From the NCBI GenBank assembly GCA_947479185.1, contig CANJYY010000083.1:1-8890 (forward strand): a DNA stretch of 8,890 nt. The letters run 5' to 3'. Below, piece after piece: positions 1-7,055 of this stretch. Within the stretch, counting starts at the first letter, position 1. Each line of letters begins with the position of its first letter. The stretch comes from Caulobacteraceae bacterium (GTDB lineage: Bacteria > Pseudomonadota > Alphaproteobacteria > Caulobacterales > Caulobacteraceae). Under the pieces are notes generated by a model that worked only from the letters and a program-made list of their open reading frames with translations, searched no databases and was not told the DNA's origin. Both the position numbers and the translations under genes were made by a program.

Positions 1-2
1 AC

Positions 3-140
3 GACGATCAGGTCTATGTCGATGACCGCACCATCGACAGCCACATCAAGCGGATGCGCAAGAAGTTCCGCCAGGTGGACCCGACCTTCGACGCGATCGA
101 GACCCTGTATGGCGTCGGCTACCGCTATCGCGAATCCTGA
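3..140 (+). CDS. chvI: ChvI-type response regulator, C-terminal end (partial)
   Basis: This is the last 45 codons of an OmpR/PhoB-family response regulator; the gene starts before the window. The reading frame ends at the TGA at 138-140. It shows the recognition helix and wing of the winged-helix DNA-binding domain: [14 protein letters not shown], then a hairpin ending GVGYRYRES. The motifs [11 protein letters not shown] and [12 protein letters not shown] are typical of ChvI, the partner of the ChvG sensor kinase encoded immediately downstream. ChvI is a cytoplasmic transcription factor activated by phosphorylation of its receiver domain, which is not visible here. In alphaproteobacteria the ChvG/ChvI pair controls responses to acid, osmotic and envelope stress. 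The family call is secure. The exact name rests on the following kinase and the hprK-EIIA-HPr cluster. Confidence 0.88.
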   Translation, partial: DDQVYVDDRTIDSHIKRMRKKFRQVDPTFDAIETLYGVGYRYRES

Positions 141-1689
141 CCCCGAGGCGTCCGAACGGCGACGTCTCTGGCCCCGGGGGTCACGCCTCGGGCGGCTGAT
201 CATCGTGCTGAACTTCGTCGGCCTGGCGATCCTGATCATCGGGGCGCTGACGCTGAACGAGCTGCGGCGCGGGCTGGTCAACGCCCGCATCGAGAGCCTG
301 ATCACCCAGGGGGAATGGGTCGCGCGCCTGATCGACGAGGCGGCGACCGTCGGCGAGCCGGAGCCGGCCCTGCAGGCCAACGACGCCGCCCGGCTGCTGC
401 AGTTGCTGCACCTGCCGCGCAGCCAGCGCGTCCGGCTGTTCGACAAGGACGGCCGGCTGATCGCCGATTCCTATGACGTCGCCGACCGCGTCGACTGGAA
501 GCCGCTGCCCCCCGCGCGCAAGCCCGGCCAGGCGCCGCCCGCCGCGCAGAAGAACCCAACCGCCGAACGGGCCGCCCGGGCCCTGCAGGCCGAGCTGGAC
601 GCCGCCATGCGCGGCGAACAGGTCAAGGGCCGCCGCATCGGCGAGAACGGCGAGCAGCTGGTCTCGGTGTCCCTGCCGATCCAGCGCGTGCGGGCCGTGC
701 TCGGCGTGCTGACGCTGGAGGCCGGCGATGTCGACGCCATCATCGCCGCCGAGCGCGTGGCGCTGATCCCCTTCATTCTCATCGCCATCGGCGTGACGAC
801 CCTGTCGTCGTTCATGATCTACGCCCTGGTCGCCCGGCCGGTGCTGCGGCTGGCCCGGGCGGCCGACCGGGTGCAGCAGGCCCGCGCCCGCTCGATCTCG
901 ATGCCGGACCTGGCCCGTCGCGAGGATGAGATCGGCGACCTGACCCGCTCGCTGGAGCAGATGACCGACAGCCTGTCTGAGCGGATGGACGCCATCGAAC
1001 GGTTCGCCGCCGACGTGGCGCACGAGATCCGCAATCCGCTGACCTCGATCCGATCGGCCGTCGAGACCCTCGATCTGGTCGGCGAGGGGCCGGCCCGGGT
1101 CCGGCTGACCGGCATTCTCAAACAGGACGTCGGTCGGCTCGACCGGCTGGTCACCGACATCGCCAACGCCTCGCGGCTGGACGCCGAGCTCTCGCGCGAC
1201 GAACCGCGGCCGGTCGATCTGGTGCGGCTGATCGGCGATATCGTCAGCGTCTACGCCGGATCGGCCAGTCCGGGCGGGGCAGGGGTGACCGTGCGCATCA
1301 CCGAGCCGGGCGACGCCATCATCGTCGCCGGCCGCGAAGGGCCGCTGGGTCAGGTGTTCCGCAACCTGATCGACAACGCCCGATCGTTCAGCGCGCCGGG
1401 CGGCGAGGTCCGCGTGACCCTGATAAAGGCGCGCGGCAGGGCCGAGGTGGTCGTCGAGGACGACGGTCCCGGCATTCCGCCGGACAATCTCGAGACCGTC
1501 TTCGAGCGATTCTACACCTCGCGGCCGAAGGGCACGGCCTTCGGCAGCAATTCGGGACTCGGCCTGTCGATCGCCCGGCAGATCATCGAGGCGCACGGCG
1601 GCGAGATCCATGCCGAGAACTGCGCCGACGCGGACGGCGCCATCGTCGGCGCGCGGTTCATCGTCCGGCTGCCGGAGCGCGGCGGGTGA
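109..1689 (+). CDS. chvG: ChvG-type membrane sensor histidine kinase
   Basis: Inner-membrane histidine kinase of 526 residues, predicted to autophosphorylate and pass the phosphate to the ChvI regulator upstream. In order it has a short cytoplasmic tail, a first membrane helix at about 29-49 ([20 protein letters not shown]) and a periplasmic sensor region to about 215 with a Pro/Ala-rich stretch near 130-150. A second membrane helix follows at about 217-240, then a HAMP linker. The phospho-acceptor H-box is [10 protein letters not shown] (His305), followed by the N-box NLIDNA (Asn419, Asn423), the G1 box DDGPGIP (near 452), the F-box ERFY and the G2 box GLGL (483-486). All catalytic boxes look intact. 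I chose ATG 109, which overlaps chvI by 32 bases. An in-frame ATG at 16 would add 31 residues that are chvI read in another frame. The stop is shared with the hprK GTG start. Confidence 0.9.
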   Translation: MASATAIANPDPEASERRRLWPRGSRLGRLIIVLNFVGLAILIIGALTLNELRRGLVNARIESLITQGEWVARLIDEAATVGEPEPALQANDAARLLQLLHLPRSQRVRLFDKDGRLIADSYDVADRVDWKPLPPARKPGQAPPAAQKNPTAERAARALQAELDAAMRGEQVKGRRIGENGEQLVSVSLPIQRVRAVLGVLTLEAGDVDAIIAAERVALIPFILIAIGVTTLSSFMIYALVARPVLRLARAADRVQQARARSISMPDLARREDEIGDLTRSLEQMTDSLSERMDAIERFAADVAHEIRNPLTSIRSAVETLDLVGEGPARVRLTGILKQDVGRLDRLVTDIANASRLDAELSRDEPRPVDLVRLIGDIVSVYAGSASPGGAGVTVRITEPGDAIIVAGREGPLGQVFRNLIDNARSFSAPGGEVRVTLIKARGRAEVVVEDDGPGIPPDNLETVFERFYTSRPKGTAFGSNSGLGLSIARQIIEAHGGEIHAENCADADGAIVGARFIVRLPERGG

Positions 1690-2120
1690 TCCGCCACGCC
1701 GGGCTGCTGGCCCTGCCCTGGCGCGGCGGCTGGCGCGGCGTGCTGATCGAAGGCCCGTCCGGCTCGGGCAAGAGCGACCTCGCCCTGCGCGCGCTCGCCG
1801 AGGGCTTCCGGCTGGTGGCCGATGACCGGGTGCTGGTCTGGGCCTCGGGTGGCCGGCCCTGGGGCCGCGCGCCGAACGCCCTGGCCGGCCTGATGGAAAG
1901 CCGGGGTCTCGGCGTCCTGCCCGTCGCGGCCCTGTCGTTCGCGCCGATCGTGCTGGCGATTCGCTGCGAGGCCTCGCCGGAGGCCGTGGAACGGTTCCCG
2001 GCCGGCGAGACCGTCGATGTGGCCGGATTCGCCGTTCCCCTGGGTGCGCTGTGGCCTTTTGATCCCGCCGCCCCCGCGAAATTGCGTCGCAGCATCGAGC
2101 ATCTTGGAGCCGACCACTAA
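1686..2120 (+). CDS. hprK: HPr kinase/phosphorylase, short alphaproteobacterial form
   Basis: Cytoplasmic enzyme of 144 residues that phosphorylates a serine of HPr using ATP and can reverse the reaction. Visible motifs are the P-loop GPSGSGKS (23-30), the acidic pair in VADDRV (Asp46-Asp47) and the family signature MESRGLG (70-76). His4, just before the P-loop strand, matches the position of the conserved His in longer HprKs. Firmicute HprK has about 310 residues with an extra N-terminal domain. This protein is essentially the catalytic domain alone, as is usual in alphaproteobacteria. The start is GTG 1686, overlapping the chvG stop (GTGA). It has GGAG at 1674-1677 with 8-base spacing, which suggests translational coupling to ChvG. 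Its likely substrate, HPr, is encoded two genes downstream. Confidence 0.92.
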   Translation: MIRHAGLLALPWRGGWRGVLIEGPSGSGKSDLALRALAEGFRLVADDRVLVWASGGRPWGRAPNALAGLMESRGLGVLPVAALSFAPIVLAIRCEASPEAVERFPAGETVDVAGFAVPLGALWPFDPAAPAKLRRSIEHLGADH

Positions 2121-2207
2121 CGAGCGTATCTAGGCGCCTTCGCGGCGAGGCCGCGTCCGTCGGGCAGGGGTTCCCGGTTTGATCGAGACAGGGTTTCAGG
2201 CTCGCGC

Positions 2208-2612
2208 ATGATCGGCCTCGTGATTGTTACCCATGGCCGTCTGGCGGAAGAGTTCGTCTTCGCCATGGAGCATGTCGTCGGCCCGCAGACGGCCGTGGCC
2301 GCGATCTGCATCGGCCCTGACGACGATATGGAAAAGCGCCGCAAGGACATCCTCAAGGCCTGCGCCGAGGTGGATTCCGGTCAGGGCGTGATCCTGCTGA
2401 CCGACATGTTCGGCGGCACCCCGTCCAACCTGGCCATCAGCGTCATGGAACAGACCCGCGCCGAGGTCATCGCCGGGCTGAACCTGCCGATGCTGATCAA
2501 GCTGGCGTCCTTGAGAACCCGGGAGTCGCTCGAGGCTTGCGTCCACCACGCCCAGGAGGCGGGCCGCAAGTACATCTCGGTGGCCTCCTACGTGCTGGCC
2601 GGCGAGAAGTGA
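2208..2612 (+). CDS. manX: PTS EIIA component, mannose family (regulatory)
   Basis: A 134-residue stand-alone EIIA of the mannose/sorbose class, a soluble phosphocarrier that takes phosphate from HPr on a histidine. The N-terminus MIGLVIVTHGRLAEEF carries the active-site His9, and LLTDMFGGTPSN (63-74) is the family signature with Asp66. No EIIB, EIIC or EIID partner is encoded nearby, so a role in sugar uptake is unlikely; family knowledge points to a regulatory relay. The 87-base gap from hprK holds a small hairpin (CGCGGC/GCCGCG at 2141-2155) with no T-run after it, so the operon may continue through. ATG 2208 has AGG at 2198-2200 with 7-base spacing. Its stop overlaps the HPr start. The family call is firm; the symbol follows common use in related genomes. 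Confidence 0.9.
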   Translation: MIGLVIVTHGRLAEEFVFAMEHVVGPQTAVAAICIGPDDDMEKRRKDILKACAEVDSGQGVILLTDMFGGTPSNLAISVMEQTRAEVIAGLNLPMLIKLASLRTRESLEACVHHAQEAGRKYISVASYVLAGEK

Positions 2613-2881
2613 GCGCCTGCCGCTCCGTCGAAATCATCAATGAGCGCGGGCTCCACGCCCGCGCCTCGGCCAAGTTCGTCCGCCTGGCCTCCGGCTTCGA
2701 CGCCGAGGTGACTGTCTCGCGCGACGGCACGAGCGTCGACGCCCGCTCGATCATGGGGCTGATGATGCTGGCCGCCGGCATCGGCTCGACGATCGAGATT
2801 ATCGCCGAGGGCCCCGAGGCCGAGCAGGCGGTGACGGCGCTGTGCGAGCTGGTGGCGAACCGGTTCGACGAGGAGCGTTAG
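2609..2881 (+). CDS. ptsH: HPr phosphocarrier protein
   Basis: HPr of 90 residues, the cytoplasmic carrier that receives phosphate from enzyme I and hands it to EIIA proteins. [10 protein letters not shown] carries the active His16 (His15 in the classical numbering). [10 protein letters not shown] contains Ser47, which aligns with the regulatory Ser46 of Gram-positive HPr, the target of HPr kinase. Having both sites fits the HprK encoded two genes upstream. The start is GTG 2609, within the EIIA stop (GTGA overlap), giving [18 protein letters not shown]. Reading back to an ATG at 2537 would add residues that lie wholly inside the EIIA gene and do not fit the family length of about 85-90. The stop codon overlaps the bioB stop on the other strand. 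Enzyme I is not in the window. Confidence 0.92.
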   Translation: MSACRSVEIINERGLHARASAKFVRLASGFDAEVTVSRDGTSVDARSIMGLMMLAAGIGSTIEIIAEGPEAEQAVTALCELVANRFDEER

Positions 2882-3879
2882 GCGCTCGCGCCCATCGCCA
2901 TTGGCTTCATCCCCAGGTCCTTCAGCAGCAGGCTGTCCTCGTCCTGGCCGGGCAGGGGCGTGGTCAGCAGCTTGCCGCCGATGAAGATCGAGTTGGCGCC
3001 GGCGAGGAAGCACAGGGCCTGGGTCTCGCGGGTCATGTCGTCGCGGCCGGCCGACAGGCGGACCATCGATTTCGGACAGACCAGTCGGGCCACGGCCACG
3101 GTGCGCACGAATTCCAGCGGATCGATCTCGCCGTCGCGCTTGACCTGGTCGCCCAGCGGCGTGCCGGCGATCGGCACCAGGGCGTTGACCGGCAGGCTGT
3201 CGGGGTGGACCGGCAGGGTGGCCAGCTGGTGCAGGAAGCTGGCGCGGTCGCGGCGGCTCTCGCCCATGCCGACGATGCCGCCGCAGCAGGTCGAGATGCC
3301 GGCGTCGCGTACGTGCTGCAGCGTCTCCAGCCGGTCGTCATAGGTCCGGGTGGTGACGACCTTGTCGTAATACTCGGGCGAGGTGTCGAGGTTGTGGTTG
3401 TAGTAGTCGAGGCCGGCGTCCTTGAGGGCCACGGCCTGCTCGGCCTTGAGCATGCCCAGCGTCACGCAGGTCTCCAGGCCCATGGCCTTCACCCCGGTGA
3501 TCATCTCGGCGACGCGCGGCAGGTCGCGGTCCTTCAGGTCGCGCCAGGCGGCGCCCATGCAGAAGCGTTGCGCCCCGCCGTCCTGGGCGGCCTTCGCGGC
3601 GGTCAGGACGTCCTCCAGCTCCATCAGCTTCTCGGCCTTGAGGCCGGTCTTGAAGCTGGCCGACTGGCTGCAGTAGCCGCAGTTCTCGGCGCAGCCGCCG
3701 GTCTTGACTGACAGCAGCTGCGACAGCTGAAGCTCGGTCGGGTCGAACCACTGGCGATGGACACCGGCGGCCTGGAAGACCAGTTCGGTGAACGGCAGGT
3801 CGAACAGCGTCTCGATCTCCTCGCGCGTCCAGTCGTGGCGCGGCTGGGCGGGATCGGCGAAACGGACGGGCGCGTTCAT
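2878..3879 (-). CDS. bioB: Biotin synthase
   Basis: Radical S-adenosylmethionine enzyme of 333 residues that inserts sulfur into dethiobiotin, the last step of biotin synthesis. The radical-SAM motif is [13 protein letters not shown] with Cys63, Cys67 and Cys70 binding the 4Fe-4S cluster. The 2Fe-2S cluster ligands are also recognisable: Cys107 (RFCMGAAWR), Cys138 (ETCVTLGML), Cys198 ([12 protein letters not shown]) and Arg274 (VRLSAGR). [13 protein letters not shown] (159-171) is a strong family signature. Length and ends are normal. The start ATG is at 3877-3879, with GGAG (complement of 3889-3892) as Shine-Dalgarno at 9-base spacing. That GGAG is one end of a perfect palindrome. The gene stands alone here, with no other bio genes in the window, and runs tail to tail into HPr. 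Confidence 0.97.
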   Translation of the reverse strand: MNAPVRFADPAQPRHDWTREEIETLFDLPFTELVFQAAGVHRQWFDPTELQLSQLLSVKTGGCAENCGYCSQSASFKTGLKAEKLMELEDVLTAAKAAQDGGAQRFCMGAAWRDLKDRDLPRVAEMITGVKAMGLETCVTLGMLKAEQAVALKDAGLDYYNHNLDTSPEYYDKVVTTRTYDDRLETLQHVRDAGISTCCGGIVGMGESRRDRASFLHQLATLPVHPDSLPVNALVPIAGTPLGDQVKRDGEIDPLEFVRTVAVARLVCPKSMVRLSAGRDDMTRETQALCFLAGANSIFIGGKLLTTPLPGQDEDSLLLKDLGMKPMAMGASA

Positions 3880-3888
3880 GCGGGATAT

Positions 3889-3905
3889 CTCCGGTCTGAC
3901 CGGAG
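3889..3905 (-). promoter_or_regulatory. 17-base palindrome over the bioB ribosome binding site
   Basis: CTCCGGTCTGACCGGAG is a perfect 8+1+8 inverted repeat. On the bioB strand its last four bases, GGAG, are the best Shine-Dalgarno sequence for bioB. If transcribed whole, it would fold into a 7-base-pair stem with a 3-base loop and hide the ribosome binding site. Alternatively it is a DNA operator: a -10-like GCTAGAAG (complement of 3907-3914) lies right beside it, which would put transcription start within the palindrome. The symmetry is seen directly; function is inferred. Confidence 0.55.
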
Positions 3906-3906
3906 C

Positions 3907-3914
3907 CTTCTAGC
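3907..3914 (-). promoter_or_regulatory. Possible -10 element for bioB
   Basis: On the minus strand these bases read GCTAGAAG, close to the Caulobacter housekeeping -10 pattern GCTANAWC. No convincing -35 is visible at the usual distance, so support is weak. The position, 28 bases or more upstream of the bioB start, is reasonable. Confidence 0.3.
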
Positions 3915-3962
3915 CAGTCTCCGCCGCTTGCGCGACCCGGAATGAGGGATCACAGACGAGGA

Positions 3963-5462
3963 ATGACCGCGCCCGGCAACGAGATCGAACTGAAGTTCCT
4001 GCTCGACCCGGAGCAGATCGACGCGGTGACGCCGCTGCTGGCGGGCGGCGCCCGCGACGATCTGGCCGCCGTCTATTTCGACACGCCGGACCGGCGCCTT
4101 GCCCGGACGGGGTTCGGCCTGCGGGTGCGGCGGTCGGCGAAGGGCCTGACCCAGACCCTCAAGGCGGCGGCGACCGTGGACGGAGGCCGTTCCGAATGGG
4201 AATGGCCGGTTGCGACCGACACGCCCGATCCGGCGCTGCTGGCCGGGACCCCCGCCGTCCTCGCGGAGGGCGAGACGCTGGAACCCGTCTTCGCCGTGCG
4301 GGTCGAGCGGCTGACGCGCCGGGTCGACCACCGTGGCGCCGACATCGAGCTGGCGCTGGATCGCGGCGAGATCGTCGTCGGAGACCGCACCACGCCCGTG
4401 CTTGAACTGGAACTGGAGCTCAAGGCCGGCGCGCCGGCGGCCCTGTTCGACCTCGCGCGCAGCCTGATGGAAACGGCGCCGCTGCGCCTGTCGGCGGTCA
4501 GCAAGGCCGAGCGCGGCTATCGTCTGGCGTCGGGCGAGGCGTTCGCGCGGCCGCGTCACACCGTGCCGGCCCTGTCATCCGATGACACCGCCGGCCAGGC
4601 GTTCCAGGCCGTGGCGGGCGCGGTCCTGGCCCATCTGGCGGCCGGAGCGGAAAGCCTGCGCGCCACCCCGGGCCCGGAGGGCGTGCACCAGGTGCGCGTC
4701 GCCGTGCGCCGGCTGCGGGCGCACATGTCGATCTTCCGGCCGGTGATCCAGGGGGGTGAGACGGCCGACATCAAGACGCGACTGAAATGGCTGGCCGGGG
4801 AGCTGGATGAGGCGCGCAACCTCGATGTGTTCATCGGCGATGTCTGGCGGCCCGCGGCGGCGGCGCATCATGATCTCGCGGGGCTGGCCGCCTTCGGGCA
4901 CGACCTGCTGTCGGCCCAGACCCGCGCCTACGGCCGGGTCGCGGCGGCGATCGACAGTGCGGCCTTCCGGCGCCTGATGCTCGACGCGACCGCCTGGGTC
5001 CAGCTGGGCGACTGGACCGGGATCGGGGGCGACGCATCCCGTCGGGATGGGCCGGCGTGCGATTTCGTCGCCGACCGCCTCAGCCGGCGTCGCCGAAAGA
5101 TCGTCAAGGCCGGCCGCCATCTGGCCCGGCTCGATCATCCTGCCCGACACCAGGTGCGCATCCAGGCCAAGGTGCTGCGCTATGCGGTCGAGGATCTGGG
5201 CGGCCTGTTCAACGACCATCCCCGGCGGCGGGAGCGGCTGACGGCGGCGCTGAAACAGCTTCAGGACAGTCTGGGCGTGCTGAACGACCTGGCGTTCAGC
5301 GACGACCTGGCCCGCGATCTGGCCCTGGCCGAGGGCGATACAGACGCGGCCCTCGCGGCCGGCTGGCTCATCGGCGAACGCTCGACCGGCGAGGCGGCGC
5401 TGCTGCGTGCGGCCCAGGCCGATCTGGACGCCTTCGGCAGGATCCGCCGCTTCTGGGTATGA
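3963..5462 (+). CDS. CYTH-CHAD domain protein (putative inorganic triphosphatase)
   Basis: Cytoplasmic two-domain protein of 499 residues. The N-terminal CYTH domain (about 5-190) is a triphosphate tunnel fold. It opens with the signature EIELKF (Glu7, Glu9, Lys11), then YFDTPDRRLARTGFGLRVRR, SEWEWPV and the acidic strand ELELELELK, and ends near SKAERGYRL. The CHAD domain (about 209-497) is alpha-helical and has the expected duplicated histidine motif: HQVRVAVRRLR at His242 and HQVRIQAKVLRY at His396. CYTH proteins of this type hydrolyse inorganic triphosphate, and CHAD domains bind polyphosphate. The E. coli YgiF protein has the same architecture. The substrate is not proven by sequence. 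I prefer ATG 3963 because MTAPGNEIELKF is a normal family N-terminus; an in-frame ATG at 3942 would add seven residues. The gene is divergent from bioB and ends at the ahcY control region. Confidence 0.85.
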   Translation: MTAPGNEIELKFLLDPEQIDAVTPLLAGGARDDLAAVYFDTPDRRLARTGFGLRVRRSAKGLTQTLKAAATVDGGRSEWEWPVATDTPDPALLAGTPAVLAEGETLEPVFAVRVERLTRRVDHRGADIELALDRGEIVVGDRTTPVLELELELKAGAPAALFDLARSLMETAPLRLSAVSKAERGYRLASGEAFARPRHTVPALSSDDTAGQAFQAVAGAVLAHLAAGAESLRATPGPEGVHQVRVAVRRLRAHMSIFRPVIQGGETADIKTRLKWLAGELDEARNLDVFIGDVWRPAAAAHHDLAGLAAFGHDLLSAQTRAYGRVAAAIDSAAFRRLMLDATAWVQLGDWTGIGGDASRRDGPACDFVADRLSRRRRKIVKAGRHLARLDHPARHQVRIQAKVLRYAVEDLGGLFNDHPRRRERLTAALKQLQDSLGVLNDLAFSDDLARDLALAEGDTDAALAAGWLIGERSTGEAALLRAAQADLDAFGRIRRFWV

Positions 5463-5481
5463 CATAAAGATATCTTTATGT
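5462..5481. promoter_or_regulatory. 20-base perfect palindrome upstream of ahcY (probable operator)
   Basis: ACATAAAGATATCTTTATGT is a perfect 10+10 inverted repeat and is A/T-rich in a G/C-rich region. It begins on the last base of the preceding stop codon and lies 69 bases before the ahcY start. It resembles binding sites of dimeric winged-helix regulators. ArsR-family regulators of S-adenosylhomocysteine and methionine metabolism (the SahR type) are natural candidates given the gene controlled, but the regulator is inferred. A rho-independent terminator is unlikely because the stem is A/T-rich and no T-run follows. Confidence 0.65.
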
Positions 5482-5486
5482 GTTTC

Positions 5487-5515
5487 TTGCGATAGGGCCG
5501 CAGGGCCGCTATAGA
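5487..5515 (+). promoter_or_regulatory. Putative sigma-70-type promoter of ahcY
   Basis: A -35-like TTGCGA (5487-5492) and a -10-like TATAGA (5510-5515) are separated by 17 bases, with transcription expected near 5522. The spacer contains a tandem repeat, GGGCCGC-A-GGGCCGC (5495-5509). The palindrome at 5462-5481 would be centred about 50 bases upstream of the start. The match is reasonable but not unique. Confidence 0.45.
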
Positions 5516-5537
5516 ACGCCCTCGCCCTTCAGAGGAC

Positions 5538-5542
5538 AGGAG
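5538..5542 (+). promoter_or_regulatory. ahcY ribosome binding site
   Basis: AGGAG sits 8 bases before the GTG at 5551. This supports the GTG start rather than any later ATG. Confidence 0.75.
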
Positions 5543-5550
5543 TCCCCCGC

Positions 5551-6942
5551 GTGACCGACAGCATCGTGCGCGACATCGCGCTGGCCGATTACGGCCGCAA
5601 GGAAATCGCTATCGCCGAGACCGAAATGCCCGGTCTGATGGCGCTGCGCCATGAGTTCGGCAAGGACCAGCCGCTCAAGGGCGCGCGCATCGCCGGCTCG
5701 CTGCACATGACCATCCAGACGGCCGTGTTGATCGAGACGCTGAAAGACCTCGGCGCCGACGTGCGCTGGGCCAGCTGCAACATCTTCTCGACCCAGGACC
5801 ACGCCGCGGCCGGCATCGCCGCCACCGGCACCCCCGTCTTCGCCATCAAGGGCGAGACCCTCTACGAGTACTGGCAGTACACCCACAAGATCTTCGAATG
5901 GTCCGACGGCGGCTATCCGAACCTGATCCTCGACGACGGCGGCGACGCGACCCTGCTCTGCGTGCTGGGCCCGAAGGCCGAGAAGGATCCGACCCTGCTC
6001 GACCATCCCGAGAACGAGGAAGAAGAAGCCCTCTACGCGGTGATGAAGACCTATCTGGCCGAGAAGCCGGGTTTCTATTCGGCCATCGCCGCCTCGATCA
6101 CCGGCGTCTCGGAAGAGACCACCACGGGCGTGCACCGCCTGTACCAGCTGGCCGCCAAGGGCGAGCTGCCGTTCCCGGCGATCAACGTCAACGACAGCGT
6201 GACCAAGTCGAAGTTCGACAACCTCTATGGCTGCCGTGAAAGCCTCGTCGACGCCATCCGTCGCGGCACCGACGTGATGCTGTCGGGCAAGGTCGCCGTG
6301 GTCTGCGGCTACGGCGACGTGGGCAAGGGCTCGGCCGCCTCGCTGCGCCAGGGCGGCGCCCGCGTGATCGTCACCGAGATCGACCCGATCTGCGCCCTGC
6401 AGGCGGCGATGGAAGGCTATGAGGTCCAGACCCTCGACGACGTTTGCGGCAAGGCCGACATCTTCGTCACGGCCACCGGCAACAAGGACGTCATCACCGT
6501 CGATCACATGCGCGCGATGCGGAACAACGCCATCGTCTGCAACATCGGCCACTTCGACAGCGAGATTCAGGTCGCCGGCCTGAAGAACTTCAAGTGGGAC
6601 GAGATCAAGCCGCAGGTCCACCACATCGAGTTCCCGGACGGCAAGAAGATCATCCTGCTGTCGGAAGGCCGCCTGGTGAACCTGGGCAACGCCACGGGCC
6701 ACCCGTCGTTCGTGATGTCGGCGTCGTTCACCAACCAGACGCTGGCCCAGATCGAACTGTGGACCAACCTCAAGGCCTACGAGAACCAGGTCTACACCCT
6801 GCCCAAGCACCTCGACGAAAAGGTCGCCATGCTGCACCTGGGCAAGCTGGGCGCGAAGCTGACCGTCCTGCGCAAGGACCAGGCCGACTACATCGGCGTG
6901 CCGGAAGCCGGCCCGTTCAAGCCGGACCACTACCGGTACTAG
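5551..6942 (+). CDS. ahcY: S-adenosylhomocysteine hydrolase (adenosylhomocysteinase)
   Basis: NAD-dependent cytoplasmic enzyme of 463 residues that splits S-adenosylhomocysteine into adenosine and homocysteine. It clears the by-product of methylation and feeds the methionine cycle. Diagnostic segments are [15 protein letters not shown] (His52), [15 protein letters not shown] (Cys76, Asp83, His84) and [13 protein letters not shown]. The NAD-binding loop is GYGDVGKG (253-260), followed by [11 protein letters not shown] (331-341) and the conserved C-terminus KPDHYRY. The segment near 155-195 ([20 protein letters not shown]) is the insertion seen in bacterial enzymes of this type. The start is GTG 5551 with a well-spaced AGGAG. 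Upstream lie a promoter-like pair and a palindrome, so it is probably its own transcription unit with control linked to methionine metabolism. Nothing looks damaged. Confidence 0.98.
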   Translation: MTDSIVRDIALADYGRKEIAIAETEMPGLMALRHEFGKDQPLKGARIAGSLHMTIQTAVLIETLKDLGADVRWASCNIFSTQDHAAAGIAATGTPVFAIKGETLYEYWQYTHKIFEWSDGGYPNLILDDGGDATLLCVLGPKAEKDPTLLDHPENEEEEALYAVMKTYLAEKPGFYSAIAASITGVSEETTTGVHRLYQLAAKGELPFPAINVNDSVTKSKFDNLYGCRESLVDAIRRGTDVMLSGKVAVVCGYGDVGKGSAASLRQGGARVIVTEIDPICALQAAMEGYEVQTLDDVCGKADIFVTATGNKDVITVDHMRAMRNNAIVCNIGHFDSEIQVAGLKNFKWDEIKPQVHHIEFPDGKKIILLSEGRLVNLGNATGHPSFVMSASFTNQTLAQIELWTNLKAYENQVYTLPKHLDEKVAMLHLGKLGAKLTVLRKDQADYIGVPEAGPFKPDHYRY

Positions 6943-6949
6943 GTCGGCC

Positions 6950-7045
6950 TCAGGCGAGCCGCTCATCCCCCGGGATCAGCGGCTCGTCGGCGGCGTTCTC
7001 GAGGAACCAGAGCCGGTCCTCGGGTTCAGGTTCGAGGTCACTCAT
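6950..7045 (-). CDS. Possible small acidic protein, 31 residues
   Basis: An unrecognised 31-codon reading frame on the minus strand, starting MSDLEPEPEDRLWFLEN and ending in TGA at 6950-6952. The case for coding is indirect. ATG 7045 has AGG eight bases upstream. Most codons end in G or C, like the flanking core genes. It also follows the SHOCT-like tail stop by 10 bases, as in an operon. The product would be soluble and strongly acidic. Its last third lies on a large inverted repeat, so the codon pattern there could instead reflect the hairpin. No family is recognised. Confidence 0.4.
   Translation of the reverse strand: MSDLEPEPEDRLWFLENAADEPLIPGDERLA
6955..6986. repeat. Large inverted repeat downstream of ahcY (possible terminator hairpin)
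   Basis: Nine perfect pairs (CGAGCCGCT with AGCGGCTCG) enclose a C-C mismatch and then five more complementary positions (ATCCC with GGGAT) around a two-base centre. It starts 12 bases after the ahcY stop. No T-run follows on either strand, so it is not a canonical rho-independent terminator. It may stop or stabilise ahcY transcripts from the 3' end, or act in both directions. Confidence 0.5.
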
Positions 7046-7055
7046 CGAGCAAGCC

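Noticed and set aside
16..108. Upstream ATG extension of chvG
   Set aside because: The 31 extra residues come from the response regulator gene read in another frame and look unlike any kinase N-terminus.
181..1611. Long minus-strand open frame opposite chvG
   Set aside because: It is antisense to a well-supported kinase with all motifs intact. Its Gln/Asp/Gly/Arg-rich composition is typical of the reverse strand of GC-rich genes.
2141..2155. Small hairpin CGCGGC-GAG-GCCGCG between hprK and EIIA as a terminator
   Set aside because: The stem is only six pairs, has no following T-run, and such hairpins are common by chance in DNA this rich in G and C.
2842..3711. 289-codon plus-strand open frame over bioB
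   Set aside because: It lies antisense to bioB, which has all cluster ligands, and the product is His/Gln/Gly-rich without motifs.
4575..5465. 296-codon minus-strand open frame over the CHAD domain
   Set aside because: It is a shadow of the CYTH-CHAD gene, whose duplicated histidine motifs are in the plus-strand frame.
5482..5550. SAH or SAM riboswitch in the ahcY leader
   Set aside because: The segment between the palindrome and the start is only 69 bases, contains promoter-like elements, and shows no paired helices of the kind these riboswitches need.
5509..6966. 485-codon minus-strand open frame opposite ahcY
   Set aside because: It mirrors ahcY, whose identity is certain. The translation is low-complexity (Val/Leu/Gln/Asp) with no domain pattern.
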